A DNA stretch of 64,000 nucleotides from Firmicutes bacterium UBA6113 (GTDB taxonomy: Bacteria > Bacillota > Clostridia > Tissierellales > Sedimentibacteraceae), in contig DIWF01000034.1 in NCBI GenBank assembly GCA_002422545.1, positions 1 through 64,000 of the forward strand, written 5' to 3'. Position numbers and translations under genes: made by a program. Under the pieces are notes generated by a model. It saw only the letters and a list, made by a program, of their open reading frames with translations, did no database searches and was not told the origin of the DNA. Shown here one piece after another: positions 34,798 to 43,811 of this stretch (positions within the stretch are counted from its first letter, which is position 1; each line of letters starts with the position of its first letter).

Positions 34798-35371
34798 TGC
34801 AATAGTTATGGCGTCAGGTATGTCAAGAAGGATGAATAATGATAAACTCCTGATGAAAATAAAAAGCAGGCAAATTTTTGAATATATACTTGAAACAATC
34901 ATTAAATGTGACTTTTATGATAAAACAGTTGTAGCAAAGGATGGGGAAATACTGCAAAAATCGAATTCTCTAGGGTTTAATGCTGTGAAAAACACTGAGT
35001 ATGAGAATGGTCAGAGCTGGTCAATAATCCTTGGCATTGAAAAATCAAAAAAAACTGACGGTTACATGTTTTTTGTGGCAGACCAGCCGCTTGTATCTGT
35101 TGAAACCGTAAATTTCATGCTTGAAAGTTTTGAAAAAAATCCGTATTGTATTATAGTGCCAAGGTGTGGAGATAAAACGAGGAATCCGGTAATTTTTCCT
35201 TATGTGCTAAAGGATGAACTTTTGATGCTTAGTGGAGACAATGGCGGAAAAGCTGTCATAAGTAAAAATAAGGATAAAATAGTCTTTGTAGACATAGACA
35301 GAGAGCATGAATTTATGGATATTGACACCATGGAAGATTATGAAAATGTCAATAAGAAGGTGGAAAGATGA
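34787..35371 (+). CDS. mocA: Molybdenum cofactor cytidylyltransferase MocA/YgfJ-like
   Basis: A 194-residue MobA-like nucleotidyltransferase, MVASGMSRRMNNDKLLM-like opening (AIVMASGMSRRMNND), FVADQPLVSVETV and the C-terminal DIDTMEDY. It would add CMP to molybdopterin for hydroxylases such as xanthine dehydrogenase. It overlaps yqeC by 11 bases and yqeB by 4, so the three are one translational unit. AAGGAG ribosome site. Confidence 0.9.
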   Translation: MNVSAIVMASGMSRRMNNDKLLMKIKSRQIFEYILETIIKCDFYDKTVVAKDGEILQKSNSLGFNAVKNTEYENGQSWSIILGIEKSKKTDGYMFFVADQPLVSVETVNFMLESFEKNPYCIIVPRCGDKTRNPVIFPYVLKDELLMLSGDNGGKAVISKNKDKIVFVDIDREHEFMDIDTMEDYENVNKKVER

Positions 35372-36174
35372 AAGCAAATATTGCTCTGGTAAGAGGTGGA
35401 GGAGACATTGCAACAGGGGTTGTACAGAAGCTTCACAGGTCAGGGTTCAGGGTTCTCATACTTGAAATCAAACAACCTACTTCTATAAGAAGATTGGTAT
35501 GCTTTTCAGAAGCAGTCTATACCGGTAAAAAAGTGCTGGAAGATACAACATGCATATTAACTGAAAATGCAGATGAAATTTATAATGCCTGGGATAAGGA
35601 CCAAGTTCCCATAGCTGTTGATCCTGAAGGAGATTATATAAATAGATTGAAACCGGATATTGTAGTTGATTCAATAATAGCTAAAAAAAATACCGGAATG
35701 AGCATGAATCTTGCTCCTATAACAGTTGCTGTCGGTCCCGGATTTACAGCACGAAAAGATGTTGATGCTGTAATTGAAAGCAACAGGGGACACAATCTTG
35801 GAAGGATTATTTTTGAAGGTGAAGCAGCTCACAACACAATGACTCCCGGAAACATAGGAGGATTCACATGGGAAAGGGTAATTTATTCACCATGCAAAGG
35901 ATCATTCAGGACATCCTATAACATCGGGGATTTAGTTAAATGTGGAGAAACTGTAGCTAGAGTTGGCGGTGAGGAAGTAAAGGCAAAAATTGACGGCATA
36001 CTCAGAGGAATTTTAAGAGATAACACATATGTGACCGAAAATTTCAAGGTTGGAGATGTGGACCCAAGAGTAGATCAGCTTGAAAATTGCTTTACCATTT
36101 CAGATAAGGCAAGAGCCATTGGCGGAGGAGTTTTAGAAGCCGTGATGATTTTAAAGAGAATTAAAGGGATTTGA
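35368..36174 (+). CDS. yqeB: Selenium-dependent molybdenum hydroxylase maturation protein YqeB
   Basis: A 268-residue protein of the EF2563/YqeB family (TIGR03309): VRGGGDIATGVVQKLHRSGF at the N-terminus, DIVVDSIIAKKNTGMS, and a C-terminal biotinyl/lipoyl-like barrel (FRTSYNIGDLVKCGETVARVGG). Genome surveys link it to selenium insertion in molybdenum hydroxylases. It ends the yqeC-mocA-yqeB unit. The likely client is the xdhBCA product on the other strand. Confidence 0.93.
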   Translation: MKANIALVRGGGDIATGVVQKLHRSGFRVLILEIKQPTSIRRLVCFSEAVYTGKKVLEDTTCILTENADEIYNAWDKDQVPIAVDPEGDYINRLKPDIVVDSIIAKKNTGMSMNLAPITVAVGPGFTARKDVDAVIESNRGHNLGRIIFEGEAAHNTMTPGNIGGFTWERVIYSPCKGSFRTSYNIGDLVKCGETVARVGGEEVKAKIDGILRGILRDNTYVTENFKVGDVDPRVDQLENCFTISDKARAIGGGVLEAVMILKRIKGI

Positions 36175-36281
36175 AGTTTGAAATGGGCTAACAATGATTT
36201 GAACGCAATAAATATCAAGACTTCATTTTTGTTAAAGGAATTTAGACATAGGCACTTTACTTTATTGTTTATTTTGTAATA

Positions 36282-36319
36282 ATATGTTATGATTAGAGTG
36301 TCAAAAAAGTTTTGACGCT
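36282..36319. promoter_or_regulatory. Promoter -10 with palindromic operator for the RpiR gene
   Basis: A -10-like TATGAT (36287-36292) is followed by an inverted repeat with arms AGTGTCAAAA (36297-36306) and TTTTGACGCT (36310-36319), one mismatch apart from perfect. It would sit at the transcription start, a good place for autoregulation. Confidence 0.5.
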
Positions 36320-36400
36320 ATTTCATATTATATATATTTATGAAGCAAAGCATTTGGCAATTGTATTGCAAGGCTTAAAGTTTTTTAGGAGCGTAATAAT

Positions 36401-37252
36401 ATGGATACCTTGAATGTTATAGAAAATTTAAAATCTACTTTATCATTAACTGATAAAAAATTAGCGGACTATGTGATAAATAATACTTTGGAAATATGTG
36501 AAATGACTGTTCAACAATTTGCAAGTGTATCTAATACAAGTCCCGCTGCTATAATTCGTTTTTCAAAGAAGCTGGGTTATAGTGGTTTTAAAGAATTTCA
36601 AATTGCAATAGCTAAAAATTTAAGTAAGGATCTAAATCAAGAAAAAGAAATATATGAGCAAATAACTACAAATGATTCTACAGAAAAAATTGTATCAAAG
36701 GTAATAAACGCCCACATAAATGCTGTAAAAAATACAGAATCCATCATTAAACCAGAAATAATAGATGAAGCTGTAGAGGCAATAAATAATGCAGATACAA
36801 TTCATTTGTTTGGTGTTGGAGGCTCTTATGTTGTTGCTTTGGATTTTCAATATAAACTAGTGAGAATAAATATGAAAACCAGCCTACATAGCGATTATCA
36901 TCTACAGCTTGTATCTGCATCTTACATAAATAAAAATGATATAGCAATAGCTATATCCAATAGTGGTAAAACAAAAGAAACATATAACAGCTTAAAACTG
37001 GCAAAAGAAAGAGGAGCTAAAACAATTTCAATTACTCATATCGGCAAAAACCCAATAGCTGATATATCTGATATAAACATAAATACTATACATATAGAAC
37101 AGGGATTTAGAATAGGGGCCATATCATCAAGAATATCACAGTTAACTTTAATTGATATTATTTTCATGAATTTAATTAAGAAAAATTATGATCAAATTCC
37201 AAAACAAATAATAGAAACCGGCAGCATAATTTCCGGTTTAAAACTAAAATAA
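36401..37252 (+). CDS. MurR/RpiR-family transcriptional regulator
   Basis: A 283-residue repressor: N-terminal RpiR helix-turn-helix (about 1-77, with SNTSPAAIIRFSKKLGYSGF) and SIS sugar-phosphate domain (about 110-250; LFGVGGSYVVALDFQYKL, ISNSGKTKET). It precedes a sugar importer and amino-sugar catabolic genes, so MurNAc-6-phosphate or GlcNAc-6-phosphate is the likely ligand. Possible operators are seen at its own promoter and at that of the binding-protein gene. Confidence 0.92.
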   Translation: MDTLNVIENLKSTLSLTDKKLADYVINNTLEICEMTVQQFASVSNTSPAAIIRFSKKLGYSGFKEFQIAIAKNLSKDLNQEKEIYEQITTNDSTEKIVSKVINAHINAVKNTESIIKPEIIDEAVEAINNADTIHLFGVGGSYVVALDFQYKLVRINMKTSLHSDYHLQLVSASYINKNDIAIAISNSGKTKETYNSLKLAKERGAKTISITHIGKNPIADISDININTIHIEQGFRIGAISSRISQLTLIDIIFMNLIKKNYDQIPKQIIETGSIISGLKLK

Positions 37253-37285
37253 GTAAGATTACGACAATTAAGTCTTAATCTTATT
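37253..37285 (+). terminator. Terminator after the RpiR gene
   Basis: TAAGATTA/TAATCTTA arms with an unpaired middle, followed by TTTATTTTTTATT. Modest. Confidence 0.6.
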
Positions 37286-37324
37286 TATTTTTTATTGCAA
37301 AAAGTTAAATTTATAAATTTATAG

Positions 37325-37353
37325 TTGAAAAAAAGTTTCAGATAAACTATAAT
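37325..37353 (+). promoter_or_regulatory. Promoter and RpiR-type operator of the amino-sugar operon
   Basis: TTGAAA (37325-37330), 17-nt spacer, TATAAT (37348-37353). A palindrome TGAAA-AAAAG-TTTCA (37326-37340) covers the -35 element. Confidence 0.75.
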
Positions 37354-37435
37354 AAAATTAAAATATTATTTCATTAATTGTTTTAAATTAGTTTAGAAAG
37401 CCTCTGGCTTTCAAAAAAAATATGGAGGAATAGTA

Positions 37436-38809
37436 ATGAAAAAGTTTACAAAGGTATTATCGCTTACTCTTGTAGCTGTAATGTTGTTAGCAGGATGTAG
37501 TGGTGGGGGTAAAGCAGCAGATGGTAACGCATCTAATGATGTTGCACCAAGTGTTCCAGAAGACAAAGAAGTGACTTTAAAAGTTACATTTTTCGAAGCA
37601 GGTTTCGGTAACAAGTGGCAGAACTGGCTTAAAACAGAATTTGAAAAACAATATCCAAATGTAACTGTAGAGTTGGTTGGAGATGCTAACCTTACTGAAA
37701 CTTTAACACCAATGATTGAAAGCGGAGTAGATGCACCGGATGTTTATATGGCAAACGGTAGCATGTGGGAAGAATGGGGACCACAGGGCTTAGTAATGGA
37801 TTTGACAAGCCTTTATGAAGAAAAAGTTCCGGGAACTGATATGACATTGGATGAGTATATAACCGATGTAGCAAAAGACAAGTTTTACTTTGATCTTGGA
37901 AAAGAAAATGGCGGAGTAAAAAAATATTCTGTTCCTTGGTCAGCAGGTCCTATGAGCGTTGTTTACAATGTAAATATGTTTGAAGAACATGGTTGGGAAT
38001 ATCCAAAAACTTGGGAAGAGTTCGAAGCTTTATGTGAAGAAATTAAAGCTGCCGGTATTGCACCATTGACTTATCCAGGCAAATTTCCTAACTATACGAG
38101 ACCATTTATAAGAGGATGGCAGTTACAAGCAATGGGAGAAGATAAATTCTTTGGAGAATATAAAAACCCAACAAGTGCTGATATCTATGGAGATACTGCA
38201 GTATTAGAATCATTCCAGAACTTTAAGAAATTATTTGACAAAGGATACATAATGAACGGAACTACTGCACTAGACCATACTCAGGTTCAAATGGAATTCA
38301 TTAACAACAAAGTAGCAATGATACTCAATGGTTACTGGCTAGAAAATGAAATGTCTGAAGCTTGGCCAGAAGGTTACAGAATCGCTATGGCTCCTGTTCC
38401 ACAGGGAGGAAAAGTGGATAAACCAGTATCATTCATTAATATGCCAGACTACATGGCTATATATAACAATACTGAAGTGCCTGAAGTCGCAAAAGCATTT
38501 GTTTTATTCAGCTTAAGTCCAGAATCATGCGAACAGTTTGCTAAACTGGCAGGAGGATTAAGACCATTTAATTATGAGCTAAGTGATGAAGTAAGTGAAT
38601 TTACACAAACATGCCAGGATGTTATAACAAATGAAAATTATTATCAATATACTGATGCAAGCAGTAACCCATTAATGTTTAAATCATTGGGAAATGCTTA
38701 TCTGACTCAGATTTCCACTGGGGAAATTACACCGGAAAAGGCTGCTGAAGATTTTAAAAATGAAGCTGCTACAGAATATGATAGGGTAAAAACAGATTTG
38801 GGTTTATAA
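37436..38809 (+). CDS. Extracellular sugar-binding lipoprotein of an ABC importer
   Basis: A 457-residue solute-binding protein of the family-1 type. Signal peptide with lipobox LLAGC (Cys 21) for membrane anchoring, then a Gly/Ser linker and the mature domain with MANGSMWEEWG and a C-terminal lobe ending in FKNEAATEYDRVKTDLGL. It leads an operon with two permeases, hydrolase, kinase, ATPase and MurQ-NagB-NagA. Its ligand is therefore probably MurNAc, GlcNAc, a muropeptide sugar or a disaccharide. Confidence 0.93.
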   Translation: MKKFTKVLSLTLVAVMLLAGCSGGGKAADGNASNDVAPSVPEDKEVTLKVTFFEAGFGNKWQNWLKTEFEKQYPNVTVELVGDANLTETLTPMIESGVDAPDVYMANGSMWEEWGPQGLVMDLTSLYEEKVPGTDMTLDEYITDVAKDKFYFDLGKENGGVKKYSVPWSAGPMSVVYNVNMFEEHGWEYPKTWEEFEALCEEIKAAGIAPLTYPGKFPNYTRPFIRGWQLQAMGEDKFFGEYKNPTSADIYGDTAVLESFQNFKKLFDKGYIMNGTTALDHTQVQMEFINNKVAMILNGYWLENEMSEAWPEGYRIAMAPVPQGGKVDKPVSFINMPDYMAIYNNTEVPEVAKAFVLFSLSPESCEQFAKLAGGLRPFNYELSDEVSEFTQTCQDVITNENYYQYTDASSNPLMFKSLGNAYLTQISTGEITPEKAAEDFKNEAATEYDRVKTDLGL

Positions 38810-38892
38810 TCTGATTATAAAGGAACTCCATAATGGAACGCTCATTGGGAGTTCCTTGAGTTTAAAACAGCTTCATTAGAGAGGTGATGATT

Positions 38893-39849
38893 TTGAGTGA
38901 CATATCAAAAATCGAAAACAAAAACAAAGATAAAAAAGCAATTGACGTAAAATCACATAAGTTGAACAAATCAAAATTATTTATTATCATAATGCTGGCA
39001 TGGCCTGTTGCTCATTGGCTGGTTTTTACTCTTTTTATGAATTTGCAGACCTTGGTTTATTCATTCCAAAGATTAAACAGATTTACAGGTAAAATGCGTT
39101 TTGCCGGTACAGAAAACTATATGGAATTATTTGAAAAAATAATTAACAACACAGCTTCTTACGGAATAGCATTTAGAAATACATTTTTGTGGCTTGGATT
39201 GAATGTCTTGGTAATAGTTCCCTTATCATTGGTTGTTGCATATGTGCTGTCTAAAAAAATTCCTTTTCACAGATTTTTTAATGCAGTGCTTTTTATTCCA
39301 AACATCATATCAATAGTTATATTGACCATGGTATGGTCATTTGCCTGGGCTCCAAACCAAGGACTTGTTAATGAGCTTCTTACAAGACTTGGACTGGAAC
39401 ATCTTACAAGGGTATGGTTAGGAGATCCTAAAAGTGCTCTCATAAATGTGTTTGTTTATTGCGTATGGGCAGGCATCGGTTTTAACAACCTGATATTAAG
39501 TGGAGCAATTGCAAAAATTCCTAAAGAGATATTGGAATCAGCCGAATTAGACGGAATATCAAACTGGCAAGAATTCATTCACATTGTTATACCAAGTGTA
39601 TGGCCAACAATATGCACAGTTACAATATTAGGAGCAACAGCAGCCTTCAGAGTATTTCTTCATCCTCAATTGTTGACAAACGGTCAATATGGAACTTCAA
39701 CCATTGCACTTAAAGTCGTTGAAGAAGTATTAGCCGGCGGAAGCTATGGTCTTGCCTCAGCTGCGGGGATAACAATGGCGGTTTTAGGCTACATTGCAGT
39801 ATCTATTATAAAAAAATTCCTGGACAAAAGAGAAAAGGAATGGAGCTAA
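38893..39849 (+). CDS. Sugar ABC transporter permease, first subunit (MalF-like)
   Basis: A 318-residue permease with six membrane segments and the EAA loop (AKIPKEILESAELDGISNWQEF). Start taken as TTG at 38893, preceded at 5 bases by GAGGTGAT, an excellent ribosome site; a GTG three codons upstream lies in that site. It pairs with the following permease to form the channel. Confidence 0.9.
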   Translation: MSDISKIENKNKDKKAIDVKSHKLNKSKLFIIIMLAWPVAHWLVFTLFMNLQTLVYSFQRLNRFTGKMRFAGTENYMELFEKIINNTASYGIAFRNTFLWLGLNVLVIVPLSLVVAYVLSKKIPFHRFFNAVLFIPNIISIVILTMVWSFAWAPNQGLVNELLTRLGLEHLTRVWLGDPKSALINVFVYCVWAGIGFNNLILSGAIAKIPKEILESAELDGISNWQEFIHIVIPSVWPTICTVTILGATAAFRVFLHPQLLTNGQYGTSTIALKVVEEVLAGGSYGLASAAGITMAVLGYIAVSIIKKFLDKREKEWS

Positions 39850-39862
39850 AGGAGGTAATAAA

Positions 39863-40696
39863 TTGGGAAGAAAATTTAGCAAGCCGGTATTACTGTTAGC
39901 CGAAGTATTGTTGTTTGCTTATGCCTTATCGTTGATTTTTCCTTATATATGGGTTTTAATTAATTCATTTAAAACAGTTTCTGAATTTTACAACAGTACA
40001 TGGAGCTTGCCTGAAAAATTTGATTTTACAAATTATGCTAGGGCACTTAAAGAAACAAATATGCTCTCATATTTTAAGACAAGTATTATTTTGACAATTA
40101 TCGGAACGGTTCTTCAGGTGATCTGTTCTGCCGGTACAGCATATATACTTGCAAAATACAAATTTAGAGGTAATAAATTAATATACGGCATGGCAATAGT
40201 TGGATTCTTAATACCAACATCAGGAACACTTGCTCCATTGTATGTTTTCTTAAAAGACACAGGATTATTTAATATTTACGGATTAGTAGTTATGTATGCT
40301 ACAGGCATGGGAACTAACATGGTAATTTTTTATTCTTTCTTTAAAAAAATATCGTGGAGCTATGCTGAAGCAGCATTTATAGACGGAGCCAGCGATTTTA
40401 AGGTATTCTGGAAAATTATGTTTCCAATGGCCAGAGAAGCAACAATTGCAGTTACCATAATTACAGCAATCAACATCTGGAATGATTATTTCCTTCCATC
40501 AATACTTCTTACAAACCCAGAGCTGCAAACAGTGGCAGTGGGACTTAGATCGCTGCAGGTTCAGCAGCAGTATAACGCAACATGGACTGTGTTGTTTGCA
40601 GCAGTAATAATAGCCACACTTCCTACAATTTTAATATATATTATATTCCAGGACAGAATTGCCAAGGGATTTCTGATTGGCGGCCTTAAGGAATAA
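39863..40696 (+). CDS. Sugar ABC transporter permease, second subunit (MalG-like)
   Basis: A 277-residue inner-membrane permease with six segments and the EAA loop (SWSYAEAAFIDGASDFKVFWKI). TTG start behind AAAGGAGG. It begins 13 bases after the first permease gene. Second half of the channel. Confidence 0.93.
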   Translation: MGRKFSKPVLLLAEVLLFAYALSLIFPYIWVLINSFKTVSEFYNSTWSLPEKFDFTNYARALKETNMLSYFKTSIILTIIGTVLQVICSAGTAYILAKYKFRGNKLIYGMAIVGFLIPTSGTLAPLYVFLKDTGLFNIYGLVVMYATGMGTNMVIFYSFFKKISWSYAEAAFIDGASDFKVFWKIMFPMAREATIAVTIITAINIWNDYFLPSILLTNPELQTVAVGLRSLQVQQQYNATWTVLFAAVIIATLPTILIYIIFQDRIAKGFLIGGLKE

Positions 40697-40706
40697 GGAG
40701 ATATTT

Positions 40707-41756
40707 ATGTTTATTGAAGATAGAGTTGAATATTTAGAAAATTACATTACTAATTTGTGCGGGAATAAAACTTTCCCAGGAGCAACGCTTGTACTTATGG
40801 ATGAAAAAGATTCATACATAAAACACTTCGGGAAATCACAACTGAATCCAAGTGAAGTGTATTTAACTGAAAATGCCATATATGACTTGGCTTCACTGAC
40901 AAAGGTAGTTTCAACAACAACTTCAATTATGATGTTGATTGAACGGGGAGTTTTGCACCTGGATACTCTGGTTTCAGACATATTGCCAAGGTATAAAAAC
41001 AATAGGGTAACCATAAAACATCTTCTGACTCATACGTCAGGCCATGATGCTGATATTGACTGCAAAGAAATGAACAAGAAACAATTAACAGATGCAGTCT
41101 ACAACAACAAAGCAAATGACTTGAGATTTGAAAAACAAGTGTTGTATTCAGACATAGGCTTCATTCTCTTAGGATTTGTAATTGATACCTTAACAGGATC
41201 CTATGAAAAATTTGCAGAAGAAAATATATTCAAACCACTGAACATGACTAATACATGTTTTAATCCGAAGGATGATGCAAAAGAACTCTGTGTTCCAACT
41301 GAATTTTGCAAAATGCGCAATAAAATTATAAAAGGTATTGTTCATGATGAAAAATCATATGTGCTTGGTGGAGTTGCAGGACATGCAGGTCTATTTTCTA
41401 CAGCCAAAGATTTAAGCAATTTTACAAGAATGTTTTTAAATGACGGTGAGTTTAACGGACAAACAATTTTAAGCAAACAAACAATAAAATTAATTTCTAA
41501 ATTACATACGGAAGGATTAGATGACGACAGAGGTTTAGGATGGTGGGTTAAGGGAAAGAATGCTGTATTGTGCGATTTTGCCGGTGACAGAACAATATAT
41601 CACAGCGGTTTTACAGGAACTTCTATAATAATGGATTTAGAAAGCAAAAAATCTTTCATACTTTTAACTAACAGAGTCCATCCATCTCGCGAAAGTACTA
41701 AATTGGTAAGTTTAAGAAGAAACATACACAATATTGCTTTGACATCTATAAAATAA
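40707..41756 (+). CDS. Serine hydrolase of the beta-lactamase/CubicO family
   Basis: A 349-residue class C beta-lactamase-like hydrolase without a signal peptide. It has the SxxK nucleophile in the SLTKVVSTTTSIM stretch, a Tyr motif in LYSDIGFILLGF (YSD in place of YSN) and the HSG near HSGFTGTS. Many CubicO proteins are esterases or amidases. Its place inside an amino-sugar operon suggests cleavage of an acyl or peptide group from a cell-wall fragment. The ATG at 40707 follows AAGGAG; an in-frame TTG inside the permease gene was rejected. Confidence 0.87.
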   Translation: MFIEDRVEYLENYITNLCGNKTFPGATLVLMDEKDSYIKHFGKSQLNPSEVYLTENAIYDLASLTKVVSTTTSIMMLIERGVLHLDTLVSDILPRYKNNRVTIKHLLTHTSGHDADIDCKEMNKKQLTDAVYNNKANDLRFEKQVLYSDIGFILLGFVIDTLTGSYEKFAEENIFKPLNMTNTCFNPKDDAKELCVPTEFCKMRNKIIKGIVHDEKSYVLGGVAGHAGLFSTAKDLSNFTRMFLNDGEFNGQTILSKQTIKLISKLHTEGLDDDRGLGWWVKGKNAVLCDFAGDRTIYHSGFTGTSIIMDLESKKSFILLTNRVHPSRESTKLVSLRRNIHNIALTSIK

Positions 41757-41772
41757 AGCTCGGGAAGAACAT

Positions 41773-42702
41773 ATGGAATATATAATAGGTATTGAATCTG
41801 GAGGAACCAAGTCGCAGCTTGCAGCTTATGACTTGGAAGAAAATTTAATATTTGAAAATGACGGCGGATACGGCAATCCATCAGTTGATGCAGAGCAAAC
41901 AATTTACAACATAAGCAAATTGATTGAAAGCTGTTTGGAAAGTTTAAAAGATCACAAGTGCAGGTTTTTAGCAGTTGGAATGGCCGGTGCTGAAACTGGA
42001 GACTTTAAGAATATTTTGCATAATCACATAAACGATAAATTTATGCTGGACAACATCATACTGAATGATGCTGAAATGACTGCAAAAGCATACTTGAAAA
42101 ATGAAGACGGAATAATTGCCATTGCAGGTACCGGTGCTTCTATATATGTACAAAAAAATAATGAAGGAAAAGTTGTTGGAGGCTGGGGGCATATATTAGG
42201 TGATAAAGGGAGTGGTTATCATACAGCGATTGAAGCCCTAAAAAGAATAGCTGCCCAAATAGATAACGGCCTGGAGTTAGATGAATTAAGTACAGAAATT
42301 ATTAAAAAAATGTGTGACAGTCTTCCAAGTTCTCAAAAAGAAATTACAGAAATTGTTCCCAAGGTGATTAAGAAGTTTGTATATGACAATCCCAAAAAAA
42401 CAGTAGCTTCACTATTCCCTGTAATTGTACATCTTTCAGATAAAGGTAATGATGTTGCTGTGAAACTTTTAGAAGATGCAGGGAGATATTTAGCAGAAAC
42501 AACTGTGTCAGCAATTAAGGAATTTAACAGTGACGAGGTTATAAAAATTGGCTTAAATGGCGGAGTTTTTCATAACAGCAATGTTGTACTCGAATCATAT
42601 AAAAAGGAAGTTTCAAGATATAGTACAAATTGCCTGTTTATTAATAAGGACATAATGGTAACTGAAGCAGTATTTAATCTATATCAAACTGGGAGGAAGT
42701 AA
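41773..42702 (+). CDS. BadF/BadG-type N-acetylhexosamine kinase, MurK-like
   Basis: A 309-residue ASKHA kinase, with the phosphate-1 loop GIESGGTKSQLAAYD, AVGMAGAETGD, AIAGTGASIYV and GGWGHILGDKGSGYH. These motifs fit GlcNAc kinases and clostridial MurK, which phosphorylates both GlcNAc and MurNAc. With MurQ, NagB and NagA next to it, the sugar is most likely MurNAc and/or GlcNAc taken up by the ABC importer without phosphorylation. Confidence 0.88.
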   Translation: MEYIIGIESGGTKSQLAAYDLEENLIFENDGGYGNPSVDAEQTIYNISKLIESCLESLKDHKCRFLAVGMAGAETGDFKNILHNHINDKFMLDNIILNDAEMTAKAYLKNEDGIIAIAGTGASIYVQKNNEGKVVGGWGHILGDKGSGYHTAIEALKRIAAQIDNGLELDELSTEIIKKMCDSLPSSQKEITEIVPKVIKKFVYDNPKKTVASLFPVIVHLSDKGNDVAVKLLEDAGRYLAETTVSAIKEFNSDEVIKIGLNGGVFHNSNVVLESYKKEVSRYSTNCLFINKDIMVTEAVFNLYQTGRK

Positions 42703-42703
42703 T

Positions 42704-43801
42704 GTGGCATCTATAACATTAAAAAATATATATAAAAAATATGATCATGATGTAACAGCAGTTGAAGATTTGAATCTGGAAATAAAAGACAAAGAATTTA
42801 TTGTTTTAGTCGGACCCTCAGGATGTGGCAAGACTACTACTTTACGTATGGTAGCTGGGTTAGAAGAAATAACCCAGGGAGAATTGTACATTGAAGAAAG
42901 AAAAGTTAATGATGTTGCTCCTAAAGACAGAGATATTGCTATGGTTTTTCAAAACTATGCTTTGTATCCGCATATGACCGTGTATGACAACATGGCATTT
43001 GGTTTGAAGATAAGAAAAATGAGCAAGGAAGAAATAAATGACAGGGTTATTAATGCTGCAAAGATATTAGGCATAGAAGAGTATTTAAAAAGAAAGCCCC
43101 GTGCACTTTCAGGCGGACAAAGACAAAGAGTTGCCATAGGTAGAGCAATAGTCAGAGACCCTAAGGTGTTTTTAATGGATGAGCCATTGTCAAACCTGGA
43201 TGCAAAGCTTAGAAATGAAATGAGAACTGAAATATTAAAACTTCATAAAAGACTTAACACCACTTTTATCTATGTAACACATGATCAGACAGAAGCCATG
43301 ACACTGGGAGACAGAATAGTAATAATGAAAGATGGAGTTGTTCACCAAGTTGATACACCTCAAAATGTATATGAAAATCCATCAAATGTATTTGTGGCAG
43401 GGTTTATCGGTACTCCTCAAATGAATTTTTTTGAAGCAGAATTGAAATGTGAAGATGATAATTATTTTGTTTTATTTAATGGACATACGATAAATTTATC
43501 AAAAGAATATATTGAAAAGTTTAAATCCCAAAATGTTAAATCACAGCTAATTACTCTTGGAGTAAGGCCAGAATGCATTACAATTACAGACAAGTCACAA
43601 GACAGCTATGAAGTTAATGTTGATGTATCGGAGTTAATGGGAAATGAAATGTTAATACACTCAAGAATTAATGACAATAAAATCATTATAAGAAGTGAAA
43701 CACGTTATGATATTAAAACAGACCATAAGATAAACATATCTCTCAAATGGGACAAAATACACATGTTTAATAAAGAAACAGGAATCAATTTAAAAATGTA
43801 G
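42704..43801 (+). CDS. ABC sugar importer ATPase, MsmK/UgpC type
   Basis: A 365-residue ATPase with Walker A GPSGCGKTT, signature LSGGQRQR, Walker B VFLMDEPLSNLDA, H-loop THDQTEA and the C-terminal TOBE domain typical of CUT1 importers. Such ATPases often serve several binding-protein systems; this one is inside the operon. GTG start at 42704 behind GGAGG; an ATG two bases before it is out of frame and hits a stop at once. Confidence 0.95.
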   Translation: MASITLKNIYKKYDHDVTAVEDLNLEIKDKEFIVLVGPSGCGKTTTLRMVAGLEEITQGELYIEERKVNDVAPKDRDIAMVFQNYALYPHMTVYDNMAFGLKIRKMSKEEINDRVINAAKILGIEEYLKRKPRALSGGQRQRVAIGRAIVRDPKVFLMDEPLSNLDAKLRNEMRTEILKLHKRLNTTFIYVTHDQTEAMTLGDRIVIMKDGVVHQVDTPQNVYENPSNVFVAGFIGTPQMNFFEAELKCEDDNYFVLFNGHTINLSKEYIEKFKSQNVKSQLITLGVRPECITITDKSQDSYEVNVDVSELMGNEMLIHSRINDNKIIIRSETRYDIKTDHKINISLKWDKIHMFNKETGINLKM

Positions 43802-43811
43802 GAGCATATAA

